DNA of 19,473 bases from Pseudomonadota bacterium (GCA_023433985.1 JAEYTN010000143.1:1-19473), one strand, 5' to 3'. Shown: positions 1-7,982, counted from the first letter of the stretch. Program-made: numbers and translations. The notes: generated by a model from the letters alone, not told the origin.

Positions 1-59
1 CGCCGGAAGAGCCCGTGCTCTCGGCCGAATCCGCCGACGCGACGGCTGCCGCCAACTAA
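1..59 (+). CDS. rpsB: 30S ribosomal protein S2, C-terminal end (partial)
   Basis: Only the last 18 codons and a TAA stop at 57-59 are present, in the frame that starts at base 3. The tail reads PEEPVLSAESADATAAAN, an acidic and alanine-rich extension of the kind seen at the end of alphaproteobacterial S2 proteins. S2 belongs to the small ribosomal subunit. The assignment rests mainly on position: rpsB almost always lies directly upstream of tsf, which follows here after 188 bases. The tail itself is too short and too low in complexity to prove identity. Confidence 0.75.
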   Translation, partial: PEEPVLSAESADATAAAN

Positions 60-161
60 CCACCGCTCGAGCGAAATCCTGCTGTCACAATGGCAGGGCT
101 TTGCTCCCCGGCGCGACTTCGTGAGCCTCTCCGCTTCGAGGCGCGACCAGTGGCAATCTAC

Positions 162-181
162 CCCGGCCCCACAGGGCCGGG
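162..181 (+). promoter_or_regulatory. rpsB-tsf intergenic hairpin, attenuator-like
   Basis: A perfect 8-bp all-GC stem (cccggccc at 162-169 with gggccggg at 174-181) closes a CACA tetraloop. Only two T bases follow, so it is not a textbook intrinsic terminator. It could slow or partly stop transcription between rpsB and tsf, or protect the rpsB mRNA 3' end. The same 188-base gap carries an 11-base direct repeat, gagcctctccg, at 123-133 and 209-219. I see no clear promoter in the gap. Confidence 0.5.
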
Positions 182-247
182 TTCATCCATTCCCCGAACC
201 CGTGGGACGAGCCTCTCCGGCCACCCCCGCGAGAAAGTGATATCGAC

Positions 248-1186
248 ATGACCGTTACTGCACAGCAGGTGAAGGAACTCCGCGACCTGACCGGCGTGGG
301 GATGATGGACTGCAAGAAGGCTCTGGCCGAGACCAACGGCGACATGGAAGCCGCCATCGATTGGCTCCGCACCCGCGGCCTCGCCAAGGCTGCCAAGAAG
401 GCCGGCCGCACCGCTGCCGAAGGCCTGGTGGGCGTTTCCATCGAAGGCACGCGCGGCGCCATCGTCGAGGTGAACTCCGAGACCGATTTCGTCGCCCGCA
501 ACGAGCAGTTCCAGTCGATCGTCGGCAACGTGGCGAAGCTCGCCCATGACGCCGACGGTGATGTCGGCAAGCTGAGCGAGATGCCGTACCCCGGCACCGG
601 CCGCTCCGTCTCGGCCGAAGTCACCGACGCCATCGCCAAGATCGGCGAGAACATGAACCTTCGTCGCACCGCGACCATCACCGTCACCGACGGCGTGATC
701 GGCTCGTACGTGCACAACACGGTGAAGCCCGGCCTCGGCCGTCTCGGCGTCATCGTCGGCCTCGAGTCGACCGGCGACAAGGCCGTGCTGGCCGCGCTCG
801 GCAAGCAGATCGCGATGCACATTGCTAACACCAACCCGCTGTCTGTGTCGCCGGACGACATCGACCAGGACGTGGTGGCCCGCGAGCGCGCCATCTTCAC
901 CGAGCAGGCGCGTGAATCGGGCAAGCCCGACGCCGTCATCGAGAAGATGATCGAAGGCCGCGTGCGCAAGTTCTACGAGGAAGTCACCCTTCTCGCCCAG
1001 GTCTTCGTGATCGATGGCGAGACCAAGGTGGGCGACGTCGTCAAGAACGCCGAAAAGGACGCCGGCGCGCCCATCAAGGTGACCAGCTTCGTGCGCTATG
1101 CGCTCGGCGAAGGCATCGAGAAGGAAGTCACTGACTTCGCCGCCGAGGTCGCTGCCACCTCCGGCGTTCCGCAGCCGACTGCCTGA
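248..1186 (+). CDS. tsf: Elongation factor Ts
   Basis: EF-Ts (312 aa) is the guanine nucleotide exchange factor for EF-Tu in the cytoplasm: it releases GDP so that EF-Tu can reload with GTP and aminoacyl-tRNA. The N-terminal UBA-like module (residues 5-45, with the family pattern [16 protein letters not shown]) is followed by the core and its conserved TDFVAR stretch at residues 79-84. The length is slightly above the roughly 280-310 aa usual for the family. The ATG at 248 gives the canonical [12 protein letters not shown] start; the purine-rich gagaaag at 231-237 is only a weak ribosome binding site. It follows rpsB, as in nearly all bacteria, and is separated from pyrH by a strong hairpin. 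Confidence 0.97.
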   Translation: MTVTAQQVKELRDLTGVGMMDCKKALAETNGDMEAAIDWLRTRGLAKAAKKAGRTAAEGLVGVSIEGTRGAIVEVNSETDFVARNEQFQSIVGNVAKLAHDADGDVGKLSEMPYPGTGRSVSAEVTDAIAKIGENMNLRRTATITVTDGVIGSYVHNTVKPGLGRLGVIVGLESTGDKAVLAALGKQIAMHIANTNPLSVSPDDIDQDVVARERAIFTEQARESGKPDAVIEKMIEGRVRKFYEEVTLLAQVFVIDGETKVGDVVKNAEKDAGAPIKVTSFVRYALGEGIEKEVTDFAAEVAATSGVPQPTA

Positions 1187-1204
1187 TCGGCTTCAATGCT
1201 CCCG

Positions 1205-1239
1205 CATTCGGACGGACTGTTCATCGGTCCGTCCGAATG
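1205..1239 (+). terminator. Strong stem-loop after tsf, terminator-like without U-tract
   Basis: A perfect 13-bp stem pairs 1205-1217 with 1227-1239 around a 9-base loop. It begins 18 bases after the tsf stop and ends 62 bases before pyrH. The downstream sequence tcataagcg has no run of T, so it may act as a factor-assisted terminator, an attenuator or an RNA 3'-end stabiliser that sets rpsB-tsf apart from pyrH-frr. The stem is unmistakable; the role is inferred. Confidence 0.6.
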
Positions 1240-1301
1240 TCATAAGCGCTGGCCGTCCAGAGTCGGCGACGACCAGCACAGAACTTCCGGAGAACTGACC
1301 A

Positions 1302-2015
1302 ATGGCCCAATCCGCCTACAAACGGATTCTGCTCAAAGTCTCCGGTGAAGCCCTTTCCGGCGACCAGAGCTTCGGCATCAAGCCCGAATTTCTCGACAAG
1401 GTGGCGGCGCAGATCGCCAGCGTGGTGCGCTCCGGCGTCGATGTGGCCATCGTAACGGGCGGCGGCAACATCTTCCGTGGCATGTCGATCGCCGCCGAGA
1501 ACGGCGACCGCGTCACCGCCGACATGATGGGCACGCTCGGCACCATCATCAATGCCCTCGCCGTTGCCAGCGCGCTCACCCGTGCCGGGGTGAAAGCCAA
1601 GGTCTTCTCCGCCGTCACCATGCCCTCGGTCGCCGACAGCTACACCGCACGGGCCGCCAAGGCGGCGCTGGATGATGGCTATGTGGTCGTGCTCGGCGGC
1701 GGCATCGCCAACCCGTTCTTCACGACCGACACGGCGGCGGCACTGCGCGCCATCGAGCTCGAATGCGACGTCGTGCTCAAGGGCACCAATGTCGATGGCG
1801 TCTACTCTGCCGATCCCAAGAAGCACCCCGATGCCACGCGCTACGACACCATCACGCATGCCGAGGTGATCGCGCGAGACCTCAGGGTCATGGATACCGC
1901 CGCGTTCGCGCTTGCCCGCGACAACGCCTTGCCCATAATTGTCTACGCCCTCGATGACCCGTCCGGCCTTACCGGCGTTCTGGAAGGCAGGGCCAAAAGC
2001 ACACGCGTCGGCTAA
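1302..2015 (+). CDS. pyrH: UMP kinase (uridylate kinase)
   Basis: This 237-aa protein of the amino acid kinase fold phosphorylates UMP to UDP with ATP, an essential step of pyrimidine nucleotide synthesis; bacterial PyrH is hexameric and controlled by GTP and UTP. The N-terminal KRILLKVSGEAL segment and VTGGGNIFRG glycine loop bind the nucleotide phosphates, and NPFFTTDTAA plus KGTNVDGVYSADP are PyrH signatures. Two usually invariant motifs are altered: residues 77-81 read GTLGT where MGMLAT is normal, and residues 135-137 read IAN where TGN is normal. GGAG at 1289-1292, nine bases before the ATG, fixes the start. frr follows after 27 bases, the usual partner. Confidence 0.95.
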   Translation: MAQSAYKRILLKVSGEALSGDQSFGIKPEFLDKVAAQIASVVRSGVDVAIVTGGGNIFRGMSIAAENGDRVTADMMGTLGTIINALAVASALTRAGVKAKVFSAVTMPSVADSYTARAAKAALDDGYVVVLGGGIANPFFTTDTAAALRAIELECDVVLKGTNVDGVYSADPKKHPDATRYDTITHAEVIARDLRVMDTAAFALARDNALPIIVYALDDPSGLTGVLEGRAKSTRVG

Positions 2016-2042
2016 GACGCTATCAATTCTGGAGTTTCGAAA

Positions 2043-2609
2043 ATGGCTCAGCCTCAGGCATTCTCGCTCGACGAGCTCAAGACCCGGATGCAGAAGTCCA
2101 TTGCGTCCCTCAAGGATGAATTGGCGGGCCTTCGTACCGGGCGCGCCAGCGCCAGCCTGCTCGAGCCGGTAACCGTCGAAGCTTATGGCAGCCGCATGCC
2201 GCTCAACCAGGTGGCGACCGTCACGGTGCCTGAAGCCCGCATGCTCAGCGTGCAGGTGTGGGACCGCGGACTGGCCGGCGCCGTCGAAAAGGCGATCCGT
2301 AATTCTGGCCTCGGATTGAACCCTGCGGCCGAGGGCGTCGTTATTCGTGTGCCCCTGCCGGAGCTCAACGAGGAGCGCCGTCGTGAACTCACCAAGGTCG
2401 CGCACAATTATGCCGAGCAGGCCCGCGTAGCCGTACGCCACATCCGGCGCGACGGCATGGACCTGCTGAAGAAGCTCGAGAAGGATGGCGACCTCGCGCA
2501 GGACGAAAGCCGCAAGCTTTCCGACCAGGTGCAGGCTGCCACCGACAGCGCGGTCGGCGAGATCGACAAGGTGCTGGCCGTCAAGGAACAGGAAATCATG
2601 CAGGTCTAG
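2043..2609 (+). CDS. frr: Ribosome recycling factor
   Basis: RRF (188 aa) works with EF-G to split the post-termination ribosome into subunits and release mRNA and tRNA. The protein is collinear with the family: [25 protein letters not shown] at the start (helix 1 and hinge), the small domain with [13 protein letters not shown], then the [15 protein letters not shown] stretch [16 protein letters not shown], and the C-terminal helices ending in [14 protein letters not shown]. Length is close to the usual 185 aa. GGAG at 2031-2034 lies eight bases before the ATG. It is 27 bases after pyrH and 37 before uppS, probably in one transcript. Confidence 0.97.
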   Translation: MAQPQAFSLDELKTRMQKSIASLKDELAGLRTGRASASLLEPVTVEAYGSRMPLNQVATVTVPEARMLSVQVWDRGLAGAVEKAIRNSGLGLNPAAEGVVIRVPLPELNEERRRELTKVAHNYAEQARVAVRHIRRDGMDLLKKLEKDGDLAQDESRKLSDQVQAATDSAVGEIDKVLAVKEQEIMQV

Positions 2610-2646
2610 TCTGGACCCGCATCACCGCTGCCCGGGAGGGCGCCCA

Positions 2647-3408
2647 ATGTCCGTGGACACCGTCATTGCCGCTCAGGCCGGGGAACGACCCGGCCTCAAG
2701 ATACCGGCGCATATCGCGGTGATCATGGATGGCAATGGCCGGTGGGCCACCGCGCGTGGCAAGCTGAGGACGGAGGGCCACGTCGAGGGCGTCAAGGCGC
2801 TCCGCCGGCTGGTCAGCCTCGCCATCAGCTATGGCGTCAAGCACCTCACCGTGTTCAGCTTCTCTTCCGAAAACTGGCGCCGGCCGCCCGACGAGGTGAA
2901 GTTCATCTTCGGGCTGCTTCACCGTTTCGTCGCCTCGGACCTGGCGACGCTGATCCAGAACAACGTTCGCGTGAAGATCATCGGTTCGCGTCGGGAACTC
3001 GATGAGGGCCTGCGCCGCCTGATCGACGACACCGAGCGCAAGACGGCACACAATACCGGGCTCGAACTCATCGTCGCCTTCAACTACGGCGGCAAGGCCG
3101 AACTGGCAGAAGCCACCCGCCGGATCGCGGCCGAGGTCGCTGCGGGGCGGCTCAGGCCCGAGGATATTACCGAGGCCACGGTAGAGCAGGCGCTCTACAC
3201 CCGCGGCATCCCCGATCCGGATCTCATCATCCGCACCTCGGGCGAACAGCGGACGTCCAACTTCCTCATCTGGCAGGGCGCCTACTCGGAACTGGTCTTC
3301 ATCGAGGAGAACTGGCCCGACTTCAGCGAGGAGACCTTCGTGCGGGCGCTCGAGGAGTTCTCGAGCCGCAAGCGCCGTTTCGGCGGGATTGAAACGAGGA
3401 GCTCGTGA
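2647..3408 (+). CDS. uppS: Isoprenyl transferase (undecaprenyl diphosphate synthase)
   Basis: This 253-aa cis-prenyltransferase adds isopentenyl diphosphate units to farnesyl diphosphate to make undecaprenyl diphosphate, the carrier lipid for peptidoglycan and O-antigen. The catalytic IMDGNGRWA motif is at residues 26-34 with Asp28; GHVEG, FSFSSENW, FNYGGK and the C-terminal IRTSGEQRTSNFLIWQ and ENWPDF blocks follow in family order. The ATG at 2647 is preferred because a very good GGGAGGG (2634-2640) lies six bases upstream and the protein then starts with a normal short leader; an open frame extends further back into frr. Its TGA stop overlaps the GTG start of cdsA by four bases, implying translational coupling. 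Confidence 0.96.
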   Translation: MSVDTVIAAQAGERPGLKIPAHIAVIMDGNGRWATARGKLRTEGHVEGVKALRRLVSLAISYGVKHLTVFSFSSENWRRPPDEVKFIFGLLHRFVASDLATLIQNNVRVKIIGSRRELDEGLRRLIDDTERKTAHNTGLELIVAFNYGGKAELAEATRRIAAEVAAGRLRPEDITEATVEQALYTRGIPDPDLIIRTSGEQRTSNFLIWQGAYSELVFIEENWPDFSEETFVRALEEFSSRKRRFGGIETRSS

Positions 3409-4292
3409 CGGAGGCCAAGACCCCGCGCCCTGAGTTCAACCCGCTGGCGCGCCGGTCCTGGACCGACCTCGGCCCTCGCGTGGCGTCGGCCGCGGTGTTG
3501 CTCGCCATCGCCATGGTCAGCCTCTTCATCGGCTCCTACCTCTTCGCCGCTGTCGTTGGCGCCGTCTTTGCCGGCTGCTACCGGGAATGGGAGCGCATGG
3601 TGACGCTGCGACCGCTGAGCGCTGTCGGCGTCGCCCTCATCGCATTGCTCGCCATCGCTGCACTGCTCTTCCCCTGGCTCGGTGCGCTTGCCAGTGCCGG
3701 CGTCGTCGCCTTGGCAGCGGTTGTTGCCGCCTTCGGCTCGTCCGGCACCAGGCTTTGGCGCATCGGCGGTGTGCTGTTCTACGGTGCCGTTATCATCATC
3801 ACCATGGCGATGCGCGGCCCCTCGACCTGGACGGACTGGGGCAGCTTCGACACTGGACTCTGGGCCGGGGTGTTCCTGGGCGTCGTCATCTTCGCCACCG
3901 ATACCGGCGCCTACTTCATGGGCCGCCAGATTGGCGGCGAAAAGCTCGCGCCCGATATCTCGCCGGGCAAGACCTGGTCCGGTGCCATCGGCGGCTTCGC
4001 CATCGGCACGCTCGCCGGGCTCGTGCTCTGGCTCTCCGTAGTGCCGAGTTCGCCATGGTGGATCGGGCTGATCCTCGCCGCCGCGATGAGCATCCTCGGC
4101 CAGATCGGCGACCTCACGGAAAGCTTCATCAAGCGCCGCTTCCGGGTGAAGGACTCGGGCGACATCATCCCCGGCCATGGCGGCCTGATGGACCGGCTCG
4201 ACAGCCTTACCTTCGGGGTGATCTTCCTGTTCCTGGTTGGCTATTTCCACGCCGGCTTCGACCGGATCGCTGCGGGCTTCCTGTTCTGGTGA
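3405..4292 (+). CDS. cdsA: Phosphatidate cytidylyltransferase (CDP-diacylglycerol synthase)
   Basis: This inner-membrane enzyme (295 aa) joins CTP and phosphatidic acid to give CDP-diacylglycerol, the precursor of the membrane phospholipids. About eight hydrophobic segments run from residue 25 on. The complete CDS signature is present near the C terminus: SFIKRRFRVKDSGD followed by PGHGGLMDRLD, with the metal-binding aspartates. SPGKTWSGAIGG is a second family block. The start is a GTG inside the GTGA overlap with uppS, so translation probably couples to it. After the stop there are only 88 bases before rseP; the dxr gene usually found here in relatives is absent. Confidence 0.96.
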   Translation: MTEAKTPRPEFNPLARRSWTDLGPRVASAAVLLAIAMVSLFIGSYLFAAVVGAVFAGCYREWERMVTLRPLSAVGVALIALLAIAALLFPWLGALASAGVVALAAVVAAFGSSGTRLWRIGGVLFYGAVIIITMAMRGPSTWTDWGSFDTGLWAGVFLGVVIFATDTGAYFMGRQIGGEKLAPDISPGKTWSGAIGGFAIGTLAGLVLWLSVVPSSPWWIGLILAAAMSILGQIGDLTESFIKRRFRVKDSGDIIPGHGGLMDRLDSLTFGVIFLFLVGYFHAGFDRIAAGFLFW

Positions 4293-4380
4293 CCTTGCGC
4301 CGCACCGCCCGTATCGCAATCTTAACGCAATCCGCGCCTAATCCCTCCCGCGGGGGCAAGCCGAAAGCGACGACGACCAC

Positions 4381-5490
4381 ATGGACTCCATCCTAGCGTT
4401 ACCCATGGCCGTGCTGCCGTTCCTGGTGGTGCTGACCATCATCGTCTTCGTCCACGAGATGGGGCACTACCTGGTCGCCCGCTGGAACGGTATCGCCATC
4501 CAGACCTTCTCCCTCGGCTTTGGCCCGGAGCTTCTCGGCTTCACCGACAAGAAGGGCACACGCTGGCGCATCGCCGCCATCCCGCTGGGCGGCTACGTTC
4601 GCTTCGTCGGCGACATGAATGCGGCGAGCCAGCCCGACGAGGCTTTTATCGAGCGTGCCGGTCCGGAGCTCTCCAGCCAGCTCTTTGCCAACAAGAATGT
4701 CTGGCAGCGTATCGCGGTGGTTGTCGCCGGCCCGCTGGCCAACGTCTTGTTCACGCTGCTGGTTCTCTACGCCCTGCTGCTGGGCTACGGGCGCTACATG
4801 GCTCCGCCCGTGTTGCAGACGATCACCCCCGATTCCGCCGCTGCGGAAGCCGGTCTGCGGCCCGATGACAAGATTCTTGCCATCGACGGCTTCGCAGTCC
4901 GCAGCTTCGATGATGTCCAACGGCTCGTCGCCACGGCGCCGCAGCGCACCATCACCATCGAGCTCGAGCGGGCAGGGGGGCGGGAGACGGTTCGCGCCAC
5001 CCCGCGCGTTGGTGAAACCCGCGATAGCTTCGGCGGTGTCCACCGTATCGGCGTGCTCGGCCTGCAGAACAGTTTCGAGCCCTCCGACTACCTGCTCTAC
5101 AAGCCCAACCCGGTCGAAGCGGTCGGCATGACGTTCGAGGAAGTGCGTTTCATCATCGATCGGACTGCCGCGTTTCTCGGGGACTTCTTTGTTGGCCGCG
5201 GCGACGTGGAGCAACTCGGCGGACCCATAAAGGTCGCCACGGTCAGCCAGCAGGTCGCCACCCTGGGCATCGTGCCGCTGATCAACCTGATCGCGCTGCT
5301 CTCGCTGAACATCGGGCTCGTCAACCTGCTGCCCATCCCGATGCTCGATGGCGGCCATCTGCTTTACTACCTGATCGAGGCCGCCCGTCGGAAGCCGCTG
5401 AGCCAGCGGGTGCAGGAGATTGGCTTTCGCTTCGGCCTTGCCATCGTCTTCACACTGATGGTCTTCACGCTGGTCAACGACCTCGTCTAG
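4381..5490 (+). CDS. rseP: Site-2 intramembrane zinc protease RseP
   Basis: RseP (369 aa) cleaves transmembrane substrates such as anti-sigma factors and leftover signal peptides within the inner membrane. The zinc motif HEMGH is at residues 25-29 in the first membrane segment, and the second metal motif LDGGH has its Asp at residue 323, near the C-terminal membrane helices. One PDZ domain spans about residues 140-210 (AEAGLRPDDKILAIDG); E. coli has two, while a single PDZ is normal for alphaproteobacterial members of this length. The ATG at 4381 is the first possible start after an in-frame TAA at 4339. No good ribosome binding site is visible. The position just before bamA is conserved. Confidence 0.95.
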   Translation: MDSILALPMAVLPFLVVLTIIVFVHEMGHYLVARWNGIAIQTFSLGFGPELLGFTDKKGTRWRIAAIPLGGYVRFVGDMNAASQPDEAFIERAGPELSSQLFANKNVWQRIAVVVAGPLANVLFTLLVLYALLLGYGRYMAPPVLQTITPDSAAAEAGLRPDDKILAIDGFAVRSFDDVQRLVATAPQRTITIELERAGGRETVRATPRVGETRDSFGGVHRIGVLGLQNSFEPSDYLLYKPNPVEAVGMTFEEVRFIIDRTAAFLGDFFVGRGDVEQLGGPIKVATVSQQVATLGIVPLINLIALLSLNIGLVNLLPIPMLDGGHLLYYLIEAARRKPLSQRVQEIGFRFGLAIVFTLMVFTLVNDLV

Positions 5491-5761
5491 CGTTCAGAAT
5501 CGGTTCAACCGCGCCGGTTGCGCGTTCATCTGGGTTCAGCCTCATGGCATTCGGGTGGCGAATCCGGGGCGCCCGCGCCATATTGCCGCCCAACGTGGGG
5601 CTCCCGACCGGTTCCTGTTAACCCTTGGATAACCTAGGTTTTTGAGGTGTTGCAGGAATGCACGGGGCCCAATCTTTCGCTAACCGCGCCGTCCCCAACG
5701 GCTTGTCCGTGGTTAAAATTCCAGTAAAAGCAGTAGCTGGAGTGAGCTGGGAGCGCTGTGC
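5491..5761 (+). other. rseP-bamA intergenic region
   Basis: This 271-base gap is the longest without a gene in the window, and no open frame in it looks coding. It contains a 6-bp hairpin with a 3-base loop (caaccg/cggttg, 5506-5520), a perfect 10-bp palindrome aacctaggtt at 5631-5640 running into five T bases, and TTAA-N7-ATAA at 5618-5632, one base from the CtrA consensus TTAA-N7-TTAA. A possible promoter and a clear ribosome binding site lie at its 3' end. It is probably the control region of bamA. Confidence 0.5.
5702..5730 (+). promoter_or_regulatory. Possible bamA promoter
   Basis: CTTGTC at 5702-5707 and TAAAAG at 5725-5730 are separated by 17 bases, a plausible housekeeping-sigma promoter with a weak -10 box. 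Transcription would begin near 5737, placing the GGGAG ribosome binding site (5749-5753) in a short leader. Alphaproteobacterial promoters are loosely conserved, so this is only a candidate. Confidence 0.3.
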
Positions 5762-7945
5762 ATGGCGATTCCCGGCAGGTCGTACGAGGCAATAAGAACC
5801 ATGACGCATCTCAAAAAGCTGGCCCACGGAGCTCTCCTGGCGCTCGCCCTCGTTCTGGCGGCGCCGCTGAGTGGTGTCGGCGAACCTCTGGTCGGGGTCG
5901 CCCACGCCCAGGAACAGCGCCTCGTTGCCTCGGTTCTCTTCGAAGGGAACGACGGCTTCTCGGATGCCCAGCTGAGCGACATGATCAATGTCACCTCACG
6001 TGGTTCCTTCTCTGACGCCAGCCTTGCGGCCGACCTCGAGACGATCCGTCTCGCCTATATCGGCAAGGGCTACACCAACGTGACGGTCACGAGCCGCCTC
6101 GAACAGGCGCCGAACGGCCGTACCCGCGTGATCGTGGTGGTGAATGAAGGCACGCGCGTTGGTATCGCTGCGGTCAACTTCACCGGTAACAATTCCATAA
6201 ACGCCGGTACGCTCAAGTCGGTTATCCGCACGCGGGAGACGCACCTGCTGAGCTGGCTGTTCCGGGATGACGCGTACAGCGAGGACCAGCTGCAGATCGA
6301 TCGTCAGCTGATCGAGCTCTACTACATGAACCACGGCTACCCTGACGCCACCGTCACCTCCGCGGTTGGCGAGTTCGACCCGTCGCGTGGCGCCTACTTC
6401 GTGAACTTCACCATCAACGAAGGTGAGCGGTACAAGTTCGGCACCATCGGCGTCGAAACCTCGATCGCGGGCCTCAATGCCGACGCGCTTACCGGCGCGA
6501 TCCGGACCGGCAAGGGCTCTACCTATTCGCTCGCCGACCTGCAGAAGTCGCAGGAGGAGATGGCCTTCGAGGCGACGGCCCAGGGCTACGCTTTCGCCGA
6601 CGTGCGTCCGCGTATCGACCGCGACGTCGCGACGAGCACGTTCAACGTCACCTACCTCGTCGACCAGGGCGCCCGTATCTATGTCGAGCGCATCAACATC
6701 ACCGGCAACGAGAAGACTCGTGACGCCGTGATCCGCCGCGAGCTGGATTTCGGTGAAGGCGACCCCTTCAACCGTTCGATGGTGCAGCGCGGTAAGTCGA
6801 ATATCGAGAAGCTCGGCTTCTTCAAGGTGGTGAATGTCGACTTCGCCCCCGGCAGTGCGCCGGACAAGGTGGTTATCAACATTGCCGTCGAGGAGCAGTC
6901 CACCGGTGACTACGGCCTGACCGCAGGTTACGACTCGAGCGCTGGTATTCTCGGCGAAGTGTCGGTGACCGAGCGCAACTTCCTCGGCCGCGGCCAGTAC
7001 GTCCGTGTCGCAGTGGGCGCCTCGGAGAGCGGCCAGACGTTCGACTTCTCCTTCACCGAGCCCCGCTTCATGGGCCTGCGCGTCTCATCGGGCGTCGATG
7101 TGTACCACCGCATCACCAATGAGACGGACAGCAACATGTACGGCACCACTGCGACCGGCGGTCAACTGCGCTTTGGCGTGCCGATCACCAGTGATATTGG
7201 TAGCTCCCTGTTCATCGGACTTGAGCAGAAGACCATCCAGGACGACGAGTCGCCGTTCTCGGACGTGTTCGACGCGACTGATGCGGACGGCGATCCGGTT
7301 GTCCAGGATACGTGGAACAAGGCGTGGGTGGGTTACTCGCTCAACTACAACACGCTGGATGACAACAAGCGTCCGACCGAAGGCCTGCTTGCCAACTTCA
7401 CACAGCAGTATATTGGCTTGGATCACAATCTGCTGAAGACCGAGGCCAAGGCCCGCTACTTCATGAGCATCATGCCCGACGCCGGTATTGTCGGTAGCGT
7501 GAAGGGGCAAGCTGGCTTCATCCATTCGTTCGATGGTCCGGTGAGCCCGCTTGAGGCGTTCCGCAGCGCCAGCAGCATTGTGCGAGGCTTCCAGAGCAAT
7601 GGCTTCGGCCCGCGCTACACCGGCCCGAATCCCGGCTCCGAGGCTCTCGGTTACACCGGCTACCTTGCGGCCTCGGCGGAAATCGAGTTCCCGATCCCGG
7701 TTCTGCCCGAGACCTACGGTGTGCGTGGTGCGGTCTGGGCCGACGCAGCCCTCATCGACGGCAACGGTTCGAGCCTGTCGCCGGATGCGACCAGCATCGA
7801 CGAGAACTTCAAGTCGTCGGTCGGTGCATCGGTGATCTGGGACAGTCCGTTTGGCCCGCTGCGTGGCGACTTCGCCTACGTCATCAACAAGGCCACCGAC
7901 GACAAGACCCAGGTCTTCTCGCTGACCCTGCAGAACCTGCTGTAA
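5762..7945 (+). CDS. bamA: Outer membrane protein assembly factor BamA (Omp85)
   Basis: BamA (727 aa) is the core of the machine that folds beta-barrel proteins into the outer membrane. A signal peptide ends at about AHA/QEQ, residue 49. Four POTRA domains follow, at about 53-130, 131-221, 222-303 and 304-379, then a C-terminal 16-strand-type barrel with the RGFQSN loop motif that matches the VRGF family block. The E. coli protein has five POTRAs; by alignment of motifs the first one is missing here. The chain ends in NLL instead of the usual terminal aromatic residue. GGGAG eight bases upstream supports the ATG at 5762; an in-frame ATG at 5801 would give a more typical signal peptide and cannot be excluded. 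Confidence 0.95.
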   Translation: MAIPGRSYEAIRTMTHLKKLAHGALLALALVLAAPLSGVGEPLVGVAHAQEQRLVASVLFEGNDGFSDAQLSDMINVTSRGSFSDASLAADLETIRLAYIGKGYTNVTVTSRLEQAPNGRTRVIVVVNEGTRVGIAAVNFTGNNSINAGTLKSVIRTRETHLLSWLFRDDAYSEDQLQIDRQLIELYYMNHGYPDATVTSAVGEFDPSRGAYFVNFTINEGERYKFGTIGVETSIAGLNADALTGAIRTGKGSTYSLADLQKSQEEMAFEATAQGYAFADVRPRIDRDVATSTFNVTYLVDQGARIYVERINITGNEKTRDAVIRRELDFGEGDPFNRSMVQRGKSNIEKLGFFKVVNVDFAPGSAPDKVVINIAVEEQSTGDYGLTAGYDSSAGILGEVSVTERNFLGRGQYVRVAVGASESGQTFDFSFTEPRFMGLRVSSGVDVYHRITNETDSNMYGTTATGGQLRFGVPITSDIGSSLFIGLEQKTIQDDESPFSDVFDATDADGDPVVQDTWNKAWVGYSLNYNTLDDNKRPTEGLLANFTQQYIGLDHNLLKTEAKARYFMSIMPDAGIVGSVKGQAGFIHSFDGPVSPLEAFRSASSIVRGFQSNGFGPRYTGPNPGSEALGYTGYLAASAEIEFPIPVLPETYGVRGAVWADAALIDGNGSSLSPDATSIDENFKSSVGASVIWDSPFGPLRGDFAYVINKATDDKTQVFSLTLQNLL

Positions 7946-7982
7946 GGTCTCGCAACCCCGGGAACGGGGCAACGAAAGGTTC

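Noticed and set aside
2485..2646. Upstream extension of the uppS frame into frr
   Set aside because: The ATG at 2647 has a very strong ribosome binding site and gives a normal-length protein; the extension overlaps frr in a different frame.
3282..4319. Minus-strand open frames opposite cdsA, rseP (4399-5358), pyrH-frr (1221-2441) and lpxD/bamA (7085-8593)
   Set aside because: All lie antisense to genes with unambiguous family motifs, show the biased composition of shadow frames and have no ribosome binding site or homology I recognise.
4381..5490. RseP with only one PDZ domain as a possible truncation
   Set aside because: A single PDZ domain and a length near 370 aa are usual in alphaproteobacterial RseP; both metal-binding motifs are present.
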